64,000 nucleotides of DNA from Bacteroidales bacterium (GCA_017642535.1 JAGCOW010000048.1:27334-91333); one strand, 5' to 3'; shown: positions 45,646 to 53,197, counted from the stretch's first letter. The notes: generated by a model from the sequence alone, not told the origin. Translations and numbers: made by a program.

Positions 45646-46179
45646 CTATTTTTTTATTTTAATTTGATTTGATAATTTCTTGATTATTGTGTTAATACCC
45701 TTTTTACACTCTGATTTATATTGCTCCTCAATTTTAGTTCGTGAAAGCTCAATTTCTTTGTTCAGTTTCGTTCTCGTATTGACCAAATTTTTCATTATGC
45801 TTCTAATTGCTTCGAAATCTGGTTTATCTAAAACGACATATAGTTTACTCTTAAAATCAATATCAACATAAGTAGCGGTATGTTCGTAATCTTCCACCAT
45901 ATTGTCGGATAAACGATATATTTCTCCAATTTTTGAGGATGGCAAAGTCTGTTTCTTACCGTTAAAAGATTTCGGGCAGAAAAATATTTCAACACGAACG
46001 TGTATTCTGTTGTCGTTTAAAACATACTGATCATAGGATAATACATACTTACCTGCCAAATCCTTACATTGTTCAGCGTAAATTTGTTTCTCTATCTCAG
46101 ATATTTCCCTCCGTATTTTCTGGGCGGTCTTTTCTAAAGAGAGTTTTTGCTCACATAGTTGTTTTATTAACTTTTTCAT
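45646..46179 (-). CDS. Coiled-coil early protein
   Basis: The 177-residue protein has coiled-coil segments at both ends (QKLSLEKTAQKIRREISEIE near the start; LNKEIELSRTKIEEQYK near the end) around a strand-rich centre. No family is recognised. Confidence 0.5.
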   Translation of the reverse strand: MKKLIKQLCEQKLSLEKTAQKIRREISEIEKQIYAEQCKDLAGKYVLSYDQYVLNDNRIHVRVEIFFCPKSFNGKKQTLPSSKIGEIYRLSDNMVEDYEHTATYVDIDFKSKLYVVLDKPDFEAIRSIMKNLVNTRTKLNKEIELSRTKIEEQYKSECKKGINTIIKKLSNQIKIKK

Positions 46180-46184
46180 ATCAA

Positions 46185-46610
46185 TTACATTTCTTTTATT
46201 CTGTCAATTTCTAATTGTTTGAGTTCTTCAATACTTGGGGCTACAAGTGTTGCGTAGGATATTATGTTTTTACCTCCAACTGCTTCTACGATAACGTAAC
46301 ATGAAGATGATTTTCCGATTAAAATACCGTCTATTATGGTATTTTTGTCGATTCCGAAACAATGCCTGTAGGCATTCTTAGTAAACATAGGGTCGTTGTA
46401 GTAGCCTATCAGTTGATTTATGACGGCATAATATTCATCTCTTTTCTTTTCGTCGTATTCTTTCGGTGGAATTGTATCTATCGATTCTTGCAACTGAATG
46501 ATGCAATCATCTGATTGCATTGAATCAAGGCATCTGCGACTTTTTAGAAATTTAGAGAATAGTACTTCCGTAGCCGTTTTACTTTGAATTTTAGGTATTA
46601 GTCCTTCCAT
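46185..46610 (-). CDS. First leftward early gene, unknown
   Basis: The start is placed at MEGLIPKIQ (46610), because the longer frame runs through a hairpin region. The protein of 141 residues is mixed alpha/beta. It is the first gene leftward from the repressor/operator region, so it should be under repressor control. Function unknown. Confidence 0.5.
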   Translation of the reverse strand: MEGLIPKIQSKTATEVLFSKFLKSRRCLDSMQSDDCIIQLQESIDTIPPKEYDEKKRDEYYAVINQLIGYYNDPMFTKNAYRHCFGIDKNTIIDGILIGKSSSCYVIVEAVGGKNIISYATLVAPSIEELKQLEIDRIKEM

Positions 46611-46630
46611 AACCGTTTTACAATAAAAAA

Positions 46631-46707
46631 GACAAAGGGACGTTGCAGAATGAATGAAAAGAAACATCTGCCCGGAGTTGTGCAAACGATTCCACGCCCC
46701 TTTTGTC
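46631..46707 (-). ncRNA. Structured leader of the leftward early transcript
   Basis: GACAAAGGG (46631-46639) pairs with CCC(C)TTTTGTC ending at 46707, with an inner GTTGCA/TGCAAAC pairing. On the minus strand a T run follows. Lying between the operator and the first early gene, it may act as an attenuator. Confidence 0.4.
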
Positions 46708-46776
46708 GTTGTTAGTACTTGTTGTTTCTATAGGATAATTCGTTTTCATTTTTTGAATCATTTGCGAGGGTAAAAT

Positions 46777-46794
46777 TATCACAATTCTGTGATA
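46777..46794. promoter_or_regulatory. Probable repressor operator
   Basis: TATCACA-ATTC-TGTGATA is a perfect 18-bp palindrome in the intergenic region between the divergent repressor and early genes. A half-site TTGTGATA follows at 46808-46815. Confidence 0.7.
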
Positions 46795-46869
46795 TATCAA
46801 ACGCAAATTGTGATATTTTTCTAAAAAAAAACACAACTTAATGAATATCAACAACTTAAATTTATTATT

Positions 46870-47187
46870 ATGATGGACATTCAAAAAAACATTGAGGAAA
46901 TTCGCAAAAACAAAGGAATCAAGCAATCCGTTGTAGCGGACAAATTAGGAATAAGCCAGTCGGCATATTCAAATTACATATCACGTAACAGTGATATGAA
47001 ATTTAGTTTATTGGAAAAAATCGCCGATGCAATAGGCGAGCCAGTCGTGAACATTGTGACATACCCCGACGTGTACATAAAGAACACGGAACGCAAAACG
47101 GTCTGTCTCGAATGTATAGAGAAAGATAAGACAATTCAGCATCTTAACCAATATATTGAGATACTGGAGAAAAAGATAAAAAAGTGA
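46870..47187 (+). CDS. XRE-family repressor with C-terminal coiled coil
   Basis: The 105-residue protein has an XRE helix-turn-helix (IKQSVVADKLGISQSAYSNY) at residues 18-40, followed by a short coiled coil (IQHLNQYIEILEKKIKK) for pairing. It is divergent from the leftward early genes, with palindromic operators in between, and starts a rightward lysogeny cluster ending near integrase. A repressor role is inferred. A 22-bp palindrome inside this gene matches the operator core, which suggests autoregulation. Confidence 0.8.
   Translation: MMDIQKNIEEIRKNKGIKQSVVADKLGISQSAYSNYISRNSDMKFSLLEKIADAIGEPVVNIVTYPDVYIKNTERKTVCLECIEKDKTIQHLNQYIEILEKKIKK
46977..46998. promoter_or_regulatory. Operator-like palindrome inside the repressor gene
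   Basis: CATATCAC-GTAACA-GTGATATG is a perfect 22-bp interrupted palindrome sharing the TATCAC/GTGATA core with the operator at 46777. Confidence 0.5.
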
Positions 47188-47191
47188 AACA

Positions 47192-47671
47192 ATGAAGATT
47201 TGGAAACAGATAGTTATATCAATTGCAGTACCGCTTGTTGTTGCACTGCTGATACTTCTAACACAACAGTTTTTTGATACAAAATTGGAAATTAACGACA
47301 CGGTTCTGCTGTTTGTCGGTATTCTTGCTACATTCATTGTTGTTGGGAATTATGCACAGGTTGTAAAAATAAAGGATGAGATGCAAGAGGAATTGCAAAG
47401 AGTTACTACAGAAAGAACTGATAAATTTTTTGAGAAGTCACTAAAAACAAAAATAACAGGGACAGAAAGTATTGCACAGTCATATTATATAATGGCAATG
47501 TCAACCAATGATTTGTTTACTAAACTAAAATTTTTTGAGAAGGCGTCCTCAAGTTGTTTGGATTCCGAGAAAGAACTAAAAGCAAAGACAGATGAATTCA
47601 TATCAACAATCAAACAACTAATAAAAGAGAAAGAATTTGCAGAGCCAAATATGTGGACTATAGGTTCTTAA
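47192..47671 (+). CDS. Two-span membrane protein
   Basis: The 159-residue protein has two membrane segments (about residues 7-24 and 37-53) and a helical cytoplasmic domain. It starts 4 bp after the repressor gene, so the two share an operon. Small membrane proteins next to repressors often serve superinfection exclusion, but nothing here proves it. Confidence 0.6.
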   Translation: MKIWKQIVISIAVPLVVALLILLTQQFFDTKLEINDTVLLFVGILATFIVVGNYAQVVKIKDEMQEELQRVTTERTDKFFEKSLKTKITGTESIAQSYYIMAMSTNDLFTKLKFFEKASSSCLDSEKELKAKTDEFISTIKQLIKEKEFAEPNMWTIGS

Positions 47672-47688
47672 TAAAAAATATGTAAGTT

Positions 47689-47763
47689 ATGAGCGACCAC
47701 AGTAAAGAAGAAATAAAGAAATCGAAAGAGGGGTTTGAAGAACTTGCAATTTCTATAAAATGA
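47689..47763 (+). pseudogene. Truncated duplicate of the start of the gene at 48234
   Basis: The first 60 bp (47689-47748) are 57/60 identical to 48234-48293 and encode the same 20 residues (MSDHSKEEIKKSKEGFEELA). The three differences are synonymous. The frame then runs out (ISIK, stop at 47763). The hicBA cassette starts right after. Confidence 0.85.
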
Positions 47764-47774
47764 ATGTATATTTG
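47744..47774 (+). promoter_or_regulatory. Probable hicBA promoter
   Basis: TATATTTG (47767-47774) matches the Bacteroidetes -7 element TAnnTTTG. A TTG at 47744-47746 lies about 20 bp upstream. It straddles the junction between the truncated duplicate and the cassette. Confidence 0.6.
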
Positions 47775-47796
47775 TACACCTAAATATTCAAAAAAT

Positions 47797-48015
47797 ATGG
47801 CTATGAAATACACTGCTACAATAGTAAAAACACCCGAAGGCGTTTACGTAGGTCAATGCGAGCAGGTTCCCGAAGCTATAACAGAGGGTTACACTATAGA
47901 CGAAACATTGAGCAACCTACGTGAGGCTATAGAACTTGTGCTTGACTGCAAAAGACAGTTGACTGTTCAGCAGATTAAAGCCAAAAAGAAATATCACAGA
48001 GTTGTAATGGTCTGA
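47797..48015 (+). CDS. hicB: HicB antitoxin
   Basis: The start is placed at MAMKYTATIV (47797); the upstream ATG at 47764 lies before the promoter's likely start of transcription. The 72-residue protein has the HicB pattern YTATIVKTPEGVYVG, QCEQVPEAITEGYT and a following helix. It neutralises HicA. It ends with the TGA sharing one base with the hicA start. The HicB C-terminus is short, without a visible DNA-binding domain. Confidence 0.82.
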   Translation: MAMKYTATIVKTPEGVYVGQCEQVPEAITEGYTIDETLSNLREAIELVLDCKRQLTVQQIKAKKKYHRVVMV

Positions 48016-48209
48016 TGAAACGCAGGGATTTGATAAAACATCTTAACGCAAATTGTTGCGTGTTGTTCCGTGAAGGAGCAAACCATTCCATTTTCATAAA
48101 TACAATCACCCAAAAACTTACTGCTATTCCACGCCACGCAGAAATCAACGACTATACAATAAAAGAGATTTGCAAGCAGCTTGGAATACCAAAAGCAGGG
48201 AAGAACTAA
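48015..48209 (+). CDS. hicA: HicA mRNA interferase toxin
   Basis: The 64-residue protein has the HicA double-stranded RNA-binding-like fold, with KRRDLIKHLNANCCVLFREG, then ANHSIFINT carrying the catalytic histidine, and an IPRHAEINDYTIKEICKQLG end. It cleaves mRNA when free of HicB. The order here is antitoxin first, the reverse of the common hicA-hicB order. The pair could stabilise the element or block other phages. Confidence 0.85.
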   Translation: MKRRDLIKHLNANCCVLFREGANHSIFINTITQKLTAIPRHAEINDYTIKEICKQLGIPKAGKN

Positions 48210-48233
48210 ATAATCAGATATATCCGATATTTT

Positions 48234-48554
48234 ATGAGCGACCACAGTAAAGAAGAAATAAAGAAATCGAAAGAGGGATTTGAAGAGCTTGCGAAAAGTG
48301 GCATAGAAGCGGCTGATTTGGCAATGTTCCTGTATGGCGACGAGGTTGCACGAGATTTACTCTATGATTCATACCCCGAAGAGATTGCGTTCATAGAAGA
48401 AAGCGACGGAAACGCAGAAACGTTGTCGGCTGCAATTCACGGAGACGGTTGTTTTCAAGGTCGAGAGGAAAGACCTCTCTACGTTCTTTCCGAGGAGCAA
48501 AGTGAATTTGTTGATACGCTCCGTACGGCATATCAAAACGCCATAAAACCGTAA
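48234..48554 (+). CDS. Hypothetical lysogeny-cluster protein
   Basis: The 106-residue protein is acidic and helical (MSDHSKEEIKKSKEGFEELA at the start; YVLSEEQSEFVDTLRTAYQN at the end). Its first 60 bp are duplicated upstream at 47689. Before that duplication it would have followed the membrane protein gene at 47192 directly. Function unknown. Confidence 0.6.
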   Translation: MSDHSKEEIKKSKEGFEELAKSGIEAADLAMFLYGDEVARDLLYDSYPEEIAFIEESDGNAETLSAAIHGDGCFQGREERPLYVLSEEQSEFVDTLRTAYQNAIKP

Positions 48555-48640
48555 CAAAACACGTAAAAAAACGGTATAAAACGCCATAGTTCCGTAAGAT
48601 TTTCGCCCAAAACCGTGTCGAAATCCTATTTGTCTTGGTT

Positions 48641-48676
48641 AAATCGGGTAAAGTTGCAAAGAAATCGGGTACAGTT
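48641..48676. repeat. Two 15-bp near-direct repeats before integrase
   Basis: AAATCGGGTAAAGTT (48641-48655) and AAATCGGGTACAGTT (48662-48676) are 21 bp apart, two helical turns. They lie between the convergent lysogeny and integrase genes. Confidence 0.55.
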
Positions 48677-48691
48677 CGGTTTGTGTTGAAT

Positions 48692-48707
48692 TACATTATA
48701 TAATGTA
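48692..48707. other. Perfect 16-bp AT-rich palindrome next to integrase stop
   Basis: TACATTATATAATGTA is a perfect palindrome abutting the integrase stop codon. It may be part of a bidirectional terminator or a binding site. Confidence 0.4.
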
Positions 48708-49913
48708 TCACTTAAAAACGTAGTCAATCACACGGCGATTTGCGTTGTCGGTGAGCGACCAGTCGTATAGTATGTAGAATTTTCCTGCCACGGTGGTGTC
48801 TTGGTGGCCAAGCGATTTTGATATGGTCTTTTCATCAACGCCACATTTGTAGGCGATTGTAGCCCACGAGTACCGTGCATAATATAATGTAAGCTCGTCG
48901 AAGTCTATATCCTTGCGTAACAGCCGTATCCGCTTGTCAACGTTGCCTATGAATGTGTCGTAATTAGGGTATGTCTCGGCGAACGAAAACAGGTATTCCT
49001 TACCGCAGTATTTGTCGAGCAACGCCTGTGCTTCGGGTTGCAGTGTGATTTCGACAGTTTCGGGTTCAAAGCGTCGGATTTTGTACCGCACAAAGCATAT
49101 TTTCCCGTTTTTAAGCTTGTTTTTCTTCCAATTATAAATATCCTTTAGGTTCACGCCGCACAGGTAGAACGAGAGCATAAACAAGTCACGTGCGAGTTCT
49201 TTGAGGTTTTCCGATGGTGTGAATGTCAATTGAGCGAGTTTCCGCAAGCATTCAACTGGCAGCTCGTGTTTTTTCTTGGCCGTCGATTTTATCTTGAACT
49301 TGCGGAACGGGTAGTTTGTTGTGATTTCGTCGTCTATGGCACGGTTGAATATCGCCCTAATATTTCGGAAATAAATACCACGTGTGTTGATTGTCATAGT
49401 TTCCGCCCATTTCTCGTCAATTTTTCGTAGCACGCCAGCCGTTATGTCTTCAAAATACATTGGCCTTGTGAAAAAGTCTTCCAAATGGTTAATGGTATGA
49501 TACATCAGCTTTTGCGAATTACCTCTGTACGTTTCTGCCTGTCGTCGAGCATATTCCAAAAACGTAAGTTCATCATCGGGAACTGTAGTGTCTGTAAGCA
49601 GGAACTCCTTGATTTCGTCACACGTCATATTATCGGCGTTCCGTACGCTGTCTATTTTCTTTATATACCTGTAGAGCAAATTTTGCAGTTCGGCGTTGAT
49701 TTCATTGGAATTTTGTACGGTTTTAGCAACGATTATACCGTCTTTCCCCACAAAGTCTTTTGTGTCATTCAGATATATTCCTGTTGAGATATACGCCCCC
49801 TTTCCGTCTTTTGATATTTTAATACAGACAGGAAGTCGCTTCTTGTTTTTTACATTATTTAACAATTTAACCGTTATTTTCATTTCATTTATACTTTTAT
49901 TTACATTACTCAC
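48708..49913 (-). CDS. Tyrosine recombinase (phage integrase)
   Basis: The 401-residue protein has an N-terminal arm-binding and SAM-like domain and a C-terminal catalytic domain. The second box reads YYARYSWATIA, then LGHQ, and the nucleophile tyrosine lies in KFYILYDW. The first catalytic arginine position appears as LCGVNLKD, so the usual arginine is replaced; a subfamily of Bacteroidetes integrases has this look. The start is GTG at 49913, with ATG at 49883 as an alternative. It adjoins attR and should catalyse integration at tRNA-Lys. Confidence 0.88.
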   Translation of the reverse strand: MSNVNKSINEMKITVKLLNNVKNKKRLPVCIKISKDGKGAYISTGIYLNDTKDFVGKDGIIVAKTVQNSNEINAELQNLLYRYIKKIDSVRNADNMTCDEIKEFLLTDTTVPDDELTFLEYARRQAETYRGNSQKLMYHTINHLEDFFTRPMYFEDITAGVLRKIDEKWAETMTINTRGIYFRNIRAIFNRAIDDEITTNYPFRKFKIKSTAKKKHELPVECLRKLAQLTFTPSENLKELARDLFMLSFYLCGVNLKDIYNWKKNKLKNGKICFVRYKIRRFEPETVEITLQPEAQALLDKYCGKEYLFSFAETYPNYDTFIGNVDKRIRLLRKDIDFDELTLYYARYSWATIAYKCGVDEKTISKSLGHQDTTVAGKFYILYDWSLTDNANRRVIDYVFK

Positions 49914-49955
49914 GTTTTAACGTGAGCAAATCTGCTCACGTCTCTGCTCACGTTT
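49909..49955. repeat. Candidate integrase arm-type sites, right end
   Basis: CTCACGTTT occurs at 49909-49917 and 49947-49955, with a variant at 49935-49943 (CTCACGTCT) and an inverted copy at 49919-49926. The cluster overlaps the integrase start, suggesting autoregulation. The same motif occurs near attL. Confidence 0.6.
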
Positions 49956-50060
49956 TTGCATTTGCAAATATATGAAAAAATAAGAAAAACAACGAAAAGC
50001 ACTGAAAAACAACCATTTACGATTTTTACCTAAAAAACGAAAAAAAATGTCTAACGGCAT

Positions 50061-50091
50061 AAAAAAGGCACTTGCGAAAATTTGCAAGTGC
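50061..50091 (-). terminator. Element-borne terminator for tRNA-Lys
   Basis: GCACTTGC/GCAAGTGC (50068-50075 with 50084-50091) is followed on the minus strand by six T residues. It lies inside the element, replacing the host terminator displaced to 9518-9561. Confidence 0.75.
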
Positions 50092-50111
50092 TTTATTTTC
50101 AAGGGTTTCAA

Positions 50112-50158
50112 CCTTGTGACCCCGGAGAGGCTCGAACTCTCGACCCATTGATTAAGAG
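50112..50158. repeat. Right attachment site (attR), 47-bp direct repeat
   Basis: Identical to 9578-9624 and lying within tRNA-Lys, from its 3' end to the anticodon loop. Confidence 0.93.
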
Positions 50159-50189
50159 TCAATTGCTCTACCAACTGAGCTACGGAGTC
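50117..50189 (-). tRNA. tRNA-Lys (anticodon CTT)
   Basis: All arms fold: acceptor GACTCCG/CGGGGTC with one T-G pair, D arm GCTC/GAGC, anticodon stem ATTGA/TCAAT with loop CTCTTAA giving anticodon CTT, and T arm GAGAG/CTCTC with TTCGAGC. CCA is not encoded. The 3' half is supplied by the inserted element. Confidence 0.95.
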
Positions 50190-50200
50190 AAAATTTTCGG

Positions 50201-50208
50201 CAAAAATA
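50201..50208 (-). promoter_or_regulatory. tRNA-Lys promoter -7 element
   Basis: Read leftward, TATTTTTG matches TAnnTTTG, 11 bp before the tRNA 5' end. A TTG lies about 18 bp further upstream. Confidence 0.6.
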
Positions 50209-50299
50209 CCACTTTTGTAATTTTATGCAAGAAGAATACAAGAAAAACTTTATTTATTATGTTTTTTTTTTTTGAAGCGAAGAAAAAATCACGTTTGAG

Positions 50300-50329
50300 T
50301 TTGTAAAATCAAAATTATTATTATTTTTG
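50300..50329 (+). promoter_or_regulatory. rplM promoter
   Basis: TTTG (50300-50303), an 18-bp spacer and TATTTTTG (50322-50329) fit the Bacteroidetes -33/-7 consensus, about 45 bp before the rplM start. Confidence 0.65.
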
Positions 50330-50374
50330 CGTCCCGATTAATGGGAAAAGTATATATAATAAAAACTAACTCAA

Positions 50375-50818
50375 GTGGATACTTTAAGTTACAAGACGAA
50401 ATCAGCCAATGTGGCTACTGTTCAAAAGGAATGGTTCGTTGTTGATGCAACCGACCAAGTAGTAGGTAGAATGTGTTCCCAGATTGCGAAAATCATCAGA
50501 GGAAAACACAAACCGTCATTTACTCCCAATGTGAATTGTGGAGACGGAGTAATCGTAATTAACGCTGAAAAAGTGAAATTTACGGGAAAGAAAATGACCG
50601 ACAAAGTTTACATTCATCACACAATGTATCCTGGTGGTCAAAGAAAACAAACTCCAGAAGATTTAATGGCAAAAGATCCTACAAAGATTATTAAAAATGC
50701 CGTAGCAGGAATGCTTCCAAAAAATTCTTTGGGAAGAGACTGCTTGAAAAATTTGTTTGTATATGTAGGTCCTAACCACAAACAAGAAGCACAACAACCA
50801 AAAGAATTAAAGTTTTAA
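50375..50818 (+). CDS. rplM: 50S ribosomal protein L13
   Basis: The 147-residue protein matches L13 throughout: WFVVDATDQVVGRMCSQIAK near the start, GDGVIVINAEKVKFTGKK in the middle, and AVAGMLPKNSLGRDCLKNL near the end. It binds 23S rRNA early in 50S assembly. It is followed after 10 bp by rpsI, the universal L13-S9 pair. It has its own Bacteroidetes promoter and lies just right of the tRNA carrying attR. Confidence 0.97.
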   Translation: MDTLSYKTKSANVATVQKEWFVVDATDQVVGRMCSQIAKIIRGKHKPSFTPNVNCGDGVIVINAEKVKFTGKKMTDKVYIHHTMYPGGQRKQTPEDLMAKDPTKIIKNAVAGMLPKNSLGRDCLKNLFVYVGPNHKQEAQQPKELKF

Positions 50819-50828
50819 GATTTAGTAT

Positions 50829-51215
50829 ATGGAAGTAATTAATGCTTTAGGAAGAAGAAAATCGGCAATCGCCCGAATTTACGTCAAGGAAGGAAAAGGT
50901 CAAATCACTGTTAATGACCGTGAATTGGATAACTACTTCGCAGAAGAACGTCTTCGTTACATCGTAAAACAACCATTGACTCTTCTTGACAAAGAAGGTA
51001 ATTTCGATATCAAAATCAACCTTGTAGGTGGTGGTATCAAAGGTCAAGCTGAAGCAGTAAGATTGGCTATCGCCAGAGCTTTGGTAAAAATGGACGAAGA
51101 AAACAAAACTCCTCTTAAGAAACAAGGATTCTTAACGCGTGACCCACGTGAGGTTGAACGTAAGAAACCTGGTCAGAAGAAGGCACGTAAAAGATTTCAA
51201 TTTAGTAAACGTTAA
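50829..51215 (+). CDS. rpsI: 30S ribosomal protein S9
   Basis: The 128-residue protein has the S9 start [19 protein letters not shown], the middle [19 protein letters not shown], and the conserved C-terminal tail ending RKRFQFSKR, whose last residues contact P-site tRNA. It forms an operon with rplM. Full length. Confidence 0.97.
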   Translation: MEVINALGRRKSAIARIYVKEGKGQITVNDRELDNYFAEERLRYIVKQPLTLLDKEGNFDIKINLVGGGIKGQAEAVRLAIARALVKMDEENKTPLKKQGFLTRDPREVERKKPGQKKARKRFQFSKR

Positions 51216-51323
51216 TATTAACCTATTCGAATTAGAGCGTTGTTTAGACTCAAAATCCGCAAGACCACATTTTATTGTGCTACTTGTGAATTGCTTTAAT
51301 ATTGAATGCAAACAACAAAAAAA

Positions 51324-52130
51324 ATGGCAAGAGCAAATTTTGAAGAATTGCTAGAAGCAGGTGTTCACTTCGGACACTTAAAAAGAAAATGGCATCCAGC
51401 TATGGCTCCATACATCTTTATGGAGAAAAACGGTATCCACATTATTGATCTTCACAAAACTGTAGCAAAGATTGATGAGTCGGCTGAGGCCTTGAAAAAA
51501 ATCGCAAAATCTGGTCGCAAAATCCTTTTCGTTGCAACCAAAAAACAAGCAAAAGACATCGTTGCTGAAAAAGTACAATCAGTAGGTATGCCTTACATTA
51601 CTGAACGTTGGAGCGGCGGTATGTTGACAAACTTCCCAACTATCCGTAAAGCCGTTAAGAAAATGTCGGCTATCGACAAAATGGAACAAGATGGTACTTT
51701 TGCATCTCTTTCAAAACGTGAAATTTTACAAATCAACCGTCAACGTGAAAAACTACAAAAGAACCTTGGTAGCATCGTGAGCTTGACTCGTCTTCCAGCT
51801 GCTTTGTTCGTAGTTGACGTTGTTCGTGAGCATATCGCTATCAAAGAAGCGACTCGTTTGGGCATTCCTGTGTTCGCTATCGTTGATACAAACGCAGATC
51901 CAAATCTTGTAGATTTCGCAATTCCTGGAAACGACGACGCTTCTAAATCAGTTGAAATCATTCTTTCAAAGGTTTGTGACGCAATCCAAGAAGGTTTGTC
52001 TGAAAGAAAAGCTGAAAAAGATAAAGAAGCTGAAGTTGCCACTAAAACAGAGCCAACTGAAGCTCCAGCAGATGAAAAACCTGCTAAACCAGCAAGAAAG
52101 ACTGCTGCTAGAAAAACAACTAAAAAATAA
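51324..52130 (+). CDS. rpsB: 30S ribosomal protein S2
   Basis: The start is placed at MARANFEELLEAGVHFGH (51324), the conserved S2 N-terminus; an in-frame ATG at 51306 adds an unlikely leader. The 268-residue protein carries the S2 motifs HFGHLKRKWHPAM, KKQAKDIV and PNFPTIRK-like segments, and ends with a lysine/alanine/proline-rich tail. It is followed 9 bp later by tsf, the conserved S2-EF-Ts order. Confidence 0.97.
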   Translation: MARANFEELLEAGVHFGHLKRKWHPAMAPYIFMEKNGIHIIDLHKTVAKIDESAEALKKIAKSGRKILFVATKKQAKDIVAEKVQSVGMPYITERWSGGMLTNFPTIRKAVKKMSAIDKMEQDGTFASLSKREILQINRQREKLQKNLGSIVSLTRLPAALFVVDVVREHIAIKEATRLGIPVFAIVDTNADPNLVDFAIPGNDDASKSVEIILSKVCDAIQEGLSERKAEKDKEAEVATKTEPTEAPADEKPAKPARKTAARKTTKK

Positions 52131-52139
52131 TTGACAACT

Positions 52140-53138
52140 ATGGCAAACATTACCGCTGCTGATATCGCTAAACTTCGTGCAATCACTGCTGCTGGTCTTA
52201 TGGACTGCAAACAGGCATTGACAGAATCGGAAGGCGATTTCGACAAAGCAATAGAATTTTTAAGAAAAAAAGGTCAGAAAATTGCAAGCAAACGTCAAGA
52301 CCGTGACGCAAAAGAAGGTTGTGTATTGAGTGGCGTTACCGCTGACGGAAAAACAGCCGCTATCGTAGTTGTAAACTGCGAAACTGACTTCGTTGCAAAG
52401 AATGCAGATTTCATCGCATTCACAAAATCAATTCTTGACAAAGCATTGGAAGTTCTTCCTGCAAATGCCGACGAATTGAAACAACTAGAAATAAACGGCA
52501 GAAAAATCGCTGACCAATTAACCGACCAAATGGGTAAAATCGGTGAAAAAATTGACTTGGGTTACTATGAAAAAGTAACATCTGCAAATTCTTTCGCTTA
52601 CACCCATATGGGTAATAGACTTGCGACTATCGTTGGATTCTCAGAAAAAGTAAACGATGCACAACTTGGAAAAGACGTTGCTATGCAAGTAGCAGCAATG
52701 AATCCAGTTGCTGTTGACCAAGACGCAGTTCCTCAATCAGTTATTGATTCTGAAATTGAAATCGCAAAAGAAAAGACAGTTCAAGAACAAATTCAAAAAG
52801 CTGTTGAAGTTGCTCTTAAAAAAGCTGGCATCAATCCTAATCTTGTTGATTCAGAAGATCATATGTCTTCAAACATCGCAAAAGGTTGGTTGACTGAAGA
52901 CGAAGCTGCAAAAGCTCGCGAAATCAAGGAACAAGTTTCTGCTGAAAAGAAAAACAACATTCCTGCCGCTATGGTTGAAAACATTGCGAAAGGTCGTTTG
53001 AACAAATTCTTCAAAGAATCAACTCTTATCAACCAAGAATTTGTAAAAGACGGAAAAATTTCAGTGGGACAACACATTGAAGCTACACAAAAGGGCTTGA
53101 AAGTAACTGAATTCAAACGTTACGGACTTTCAAACTAA
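52140..53138 (+). CDS. tsf: Elongation factor Ts
   Basis: The start is placed at MANITAADIAKLR (52140). The N-terminal UBA-like domain contains TAAGLMDCKQALTE, and the core has VNCETDFVAKN, the EF-Tu-binding signature. At 332 residues it is longer than the E. coli protein, which is normal for Bacteroidetes. It recharges EF-Tu by nucleotide exchange. A terminator follows. Confidence 0.97.
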   Translation: MANITAADIAKLRAITAAGLMDCKQALTESEGDFDKAIEFLRKKGQKIASKRQDRDAKEGCVLSGVTADGKTAAIVVVNCETDFVAKNADFIAFTKSILDKALEVLPANADELKQLEINGRKIADQLTDQMGKIGEKIDLGYYEKVTSANSFAYTHMGNRLATIVGFSEKVNDAQLGKDVAMQVAAMNPVAVDQDAVPQSVIDSEIEIAKEKTVQEQIQKAVEVALKKAGINPNLVDSEDHMSSNIAKGWLTEDEAAKAREIKEQVSAEKKNNIPAAMVENIAKGRLNKFFKESTLINQEFVKDGKISVGQHIEATQKGLKVTEFKRYGLSN

Positions 53139-53160
53139 AATTTAGTGTTTAATATATCAA

Positions 53161-53197
53161 AAAGGAGAGTTATTTTTCGTAACTCTCCTTTTTTTTA
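53161..53197 (+). terminator. Rho-independent terminator after tsf
   Basis: A 12-bp perfect stem (53161-53172 with 53180-53191) with a 7-base loop and a T run. Confidence 0.9.

Larger units (their letters stand above)
9578..50158. mobile_element. Prophage-like integrative element inserted in tRNA-Lys(CTT), carrying a DGR
   Basis: The element of about 40.6 kb is bounded by a perfect 47-bp direct repeat (9578-9624 and 50112-50158) that contains the 3' part of tRNA-Lys. The right copy is part of the intact tRNA; the left copy is the displaced 3' end. A tyrosine integrase reads inward from the right end. Contents include an XRE repressor with operators, replication and methylation genes, a long leftward late operon with virion-like and lysis genes, and a diversity-generating retroelement. 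I found no terminase, portal, HK97-type capsid, tape measure or conjugation gene, so the class of phage is unclear. Confidence 0.92.

Noticed and set aside
46618..46926. Leftward 102-residue frame over the operator region
   Set aside because: It overlaps the repressor start and the operator palindrome on the opposite strand; no family features.
9578..50158. Element as an integrative conjugative element
   Set aside because: No relaxase, coupling protein or tra genes; it has an endolysin, phage replication and phage repressor genes instead.
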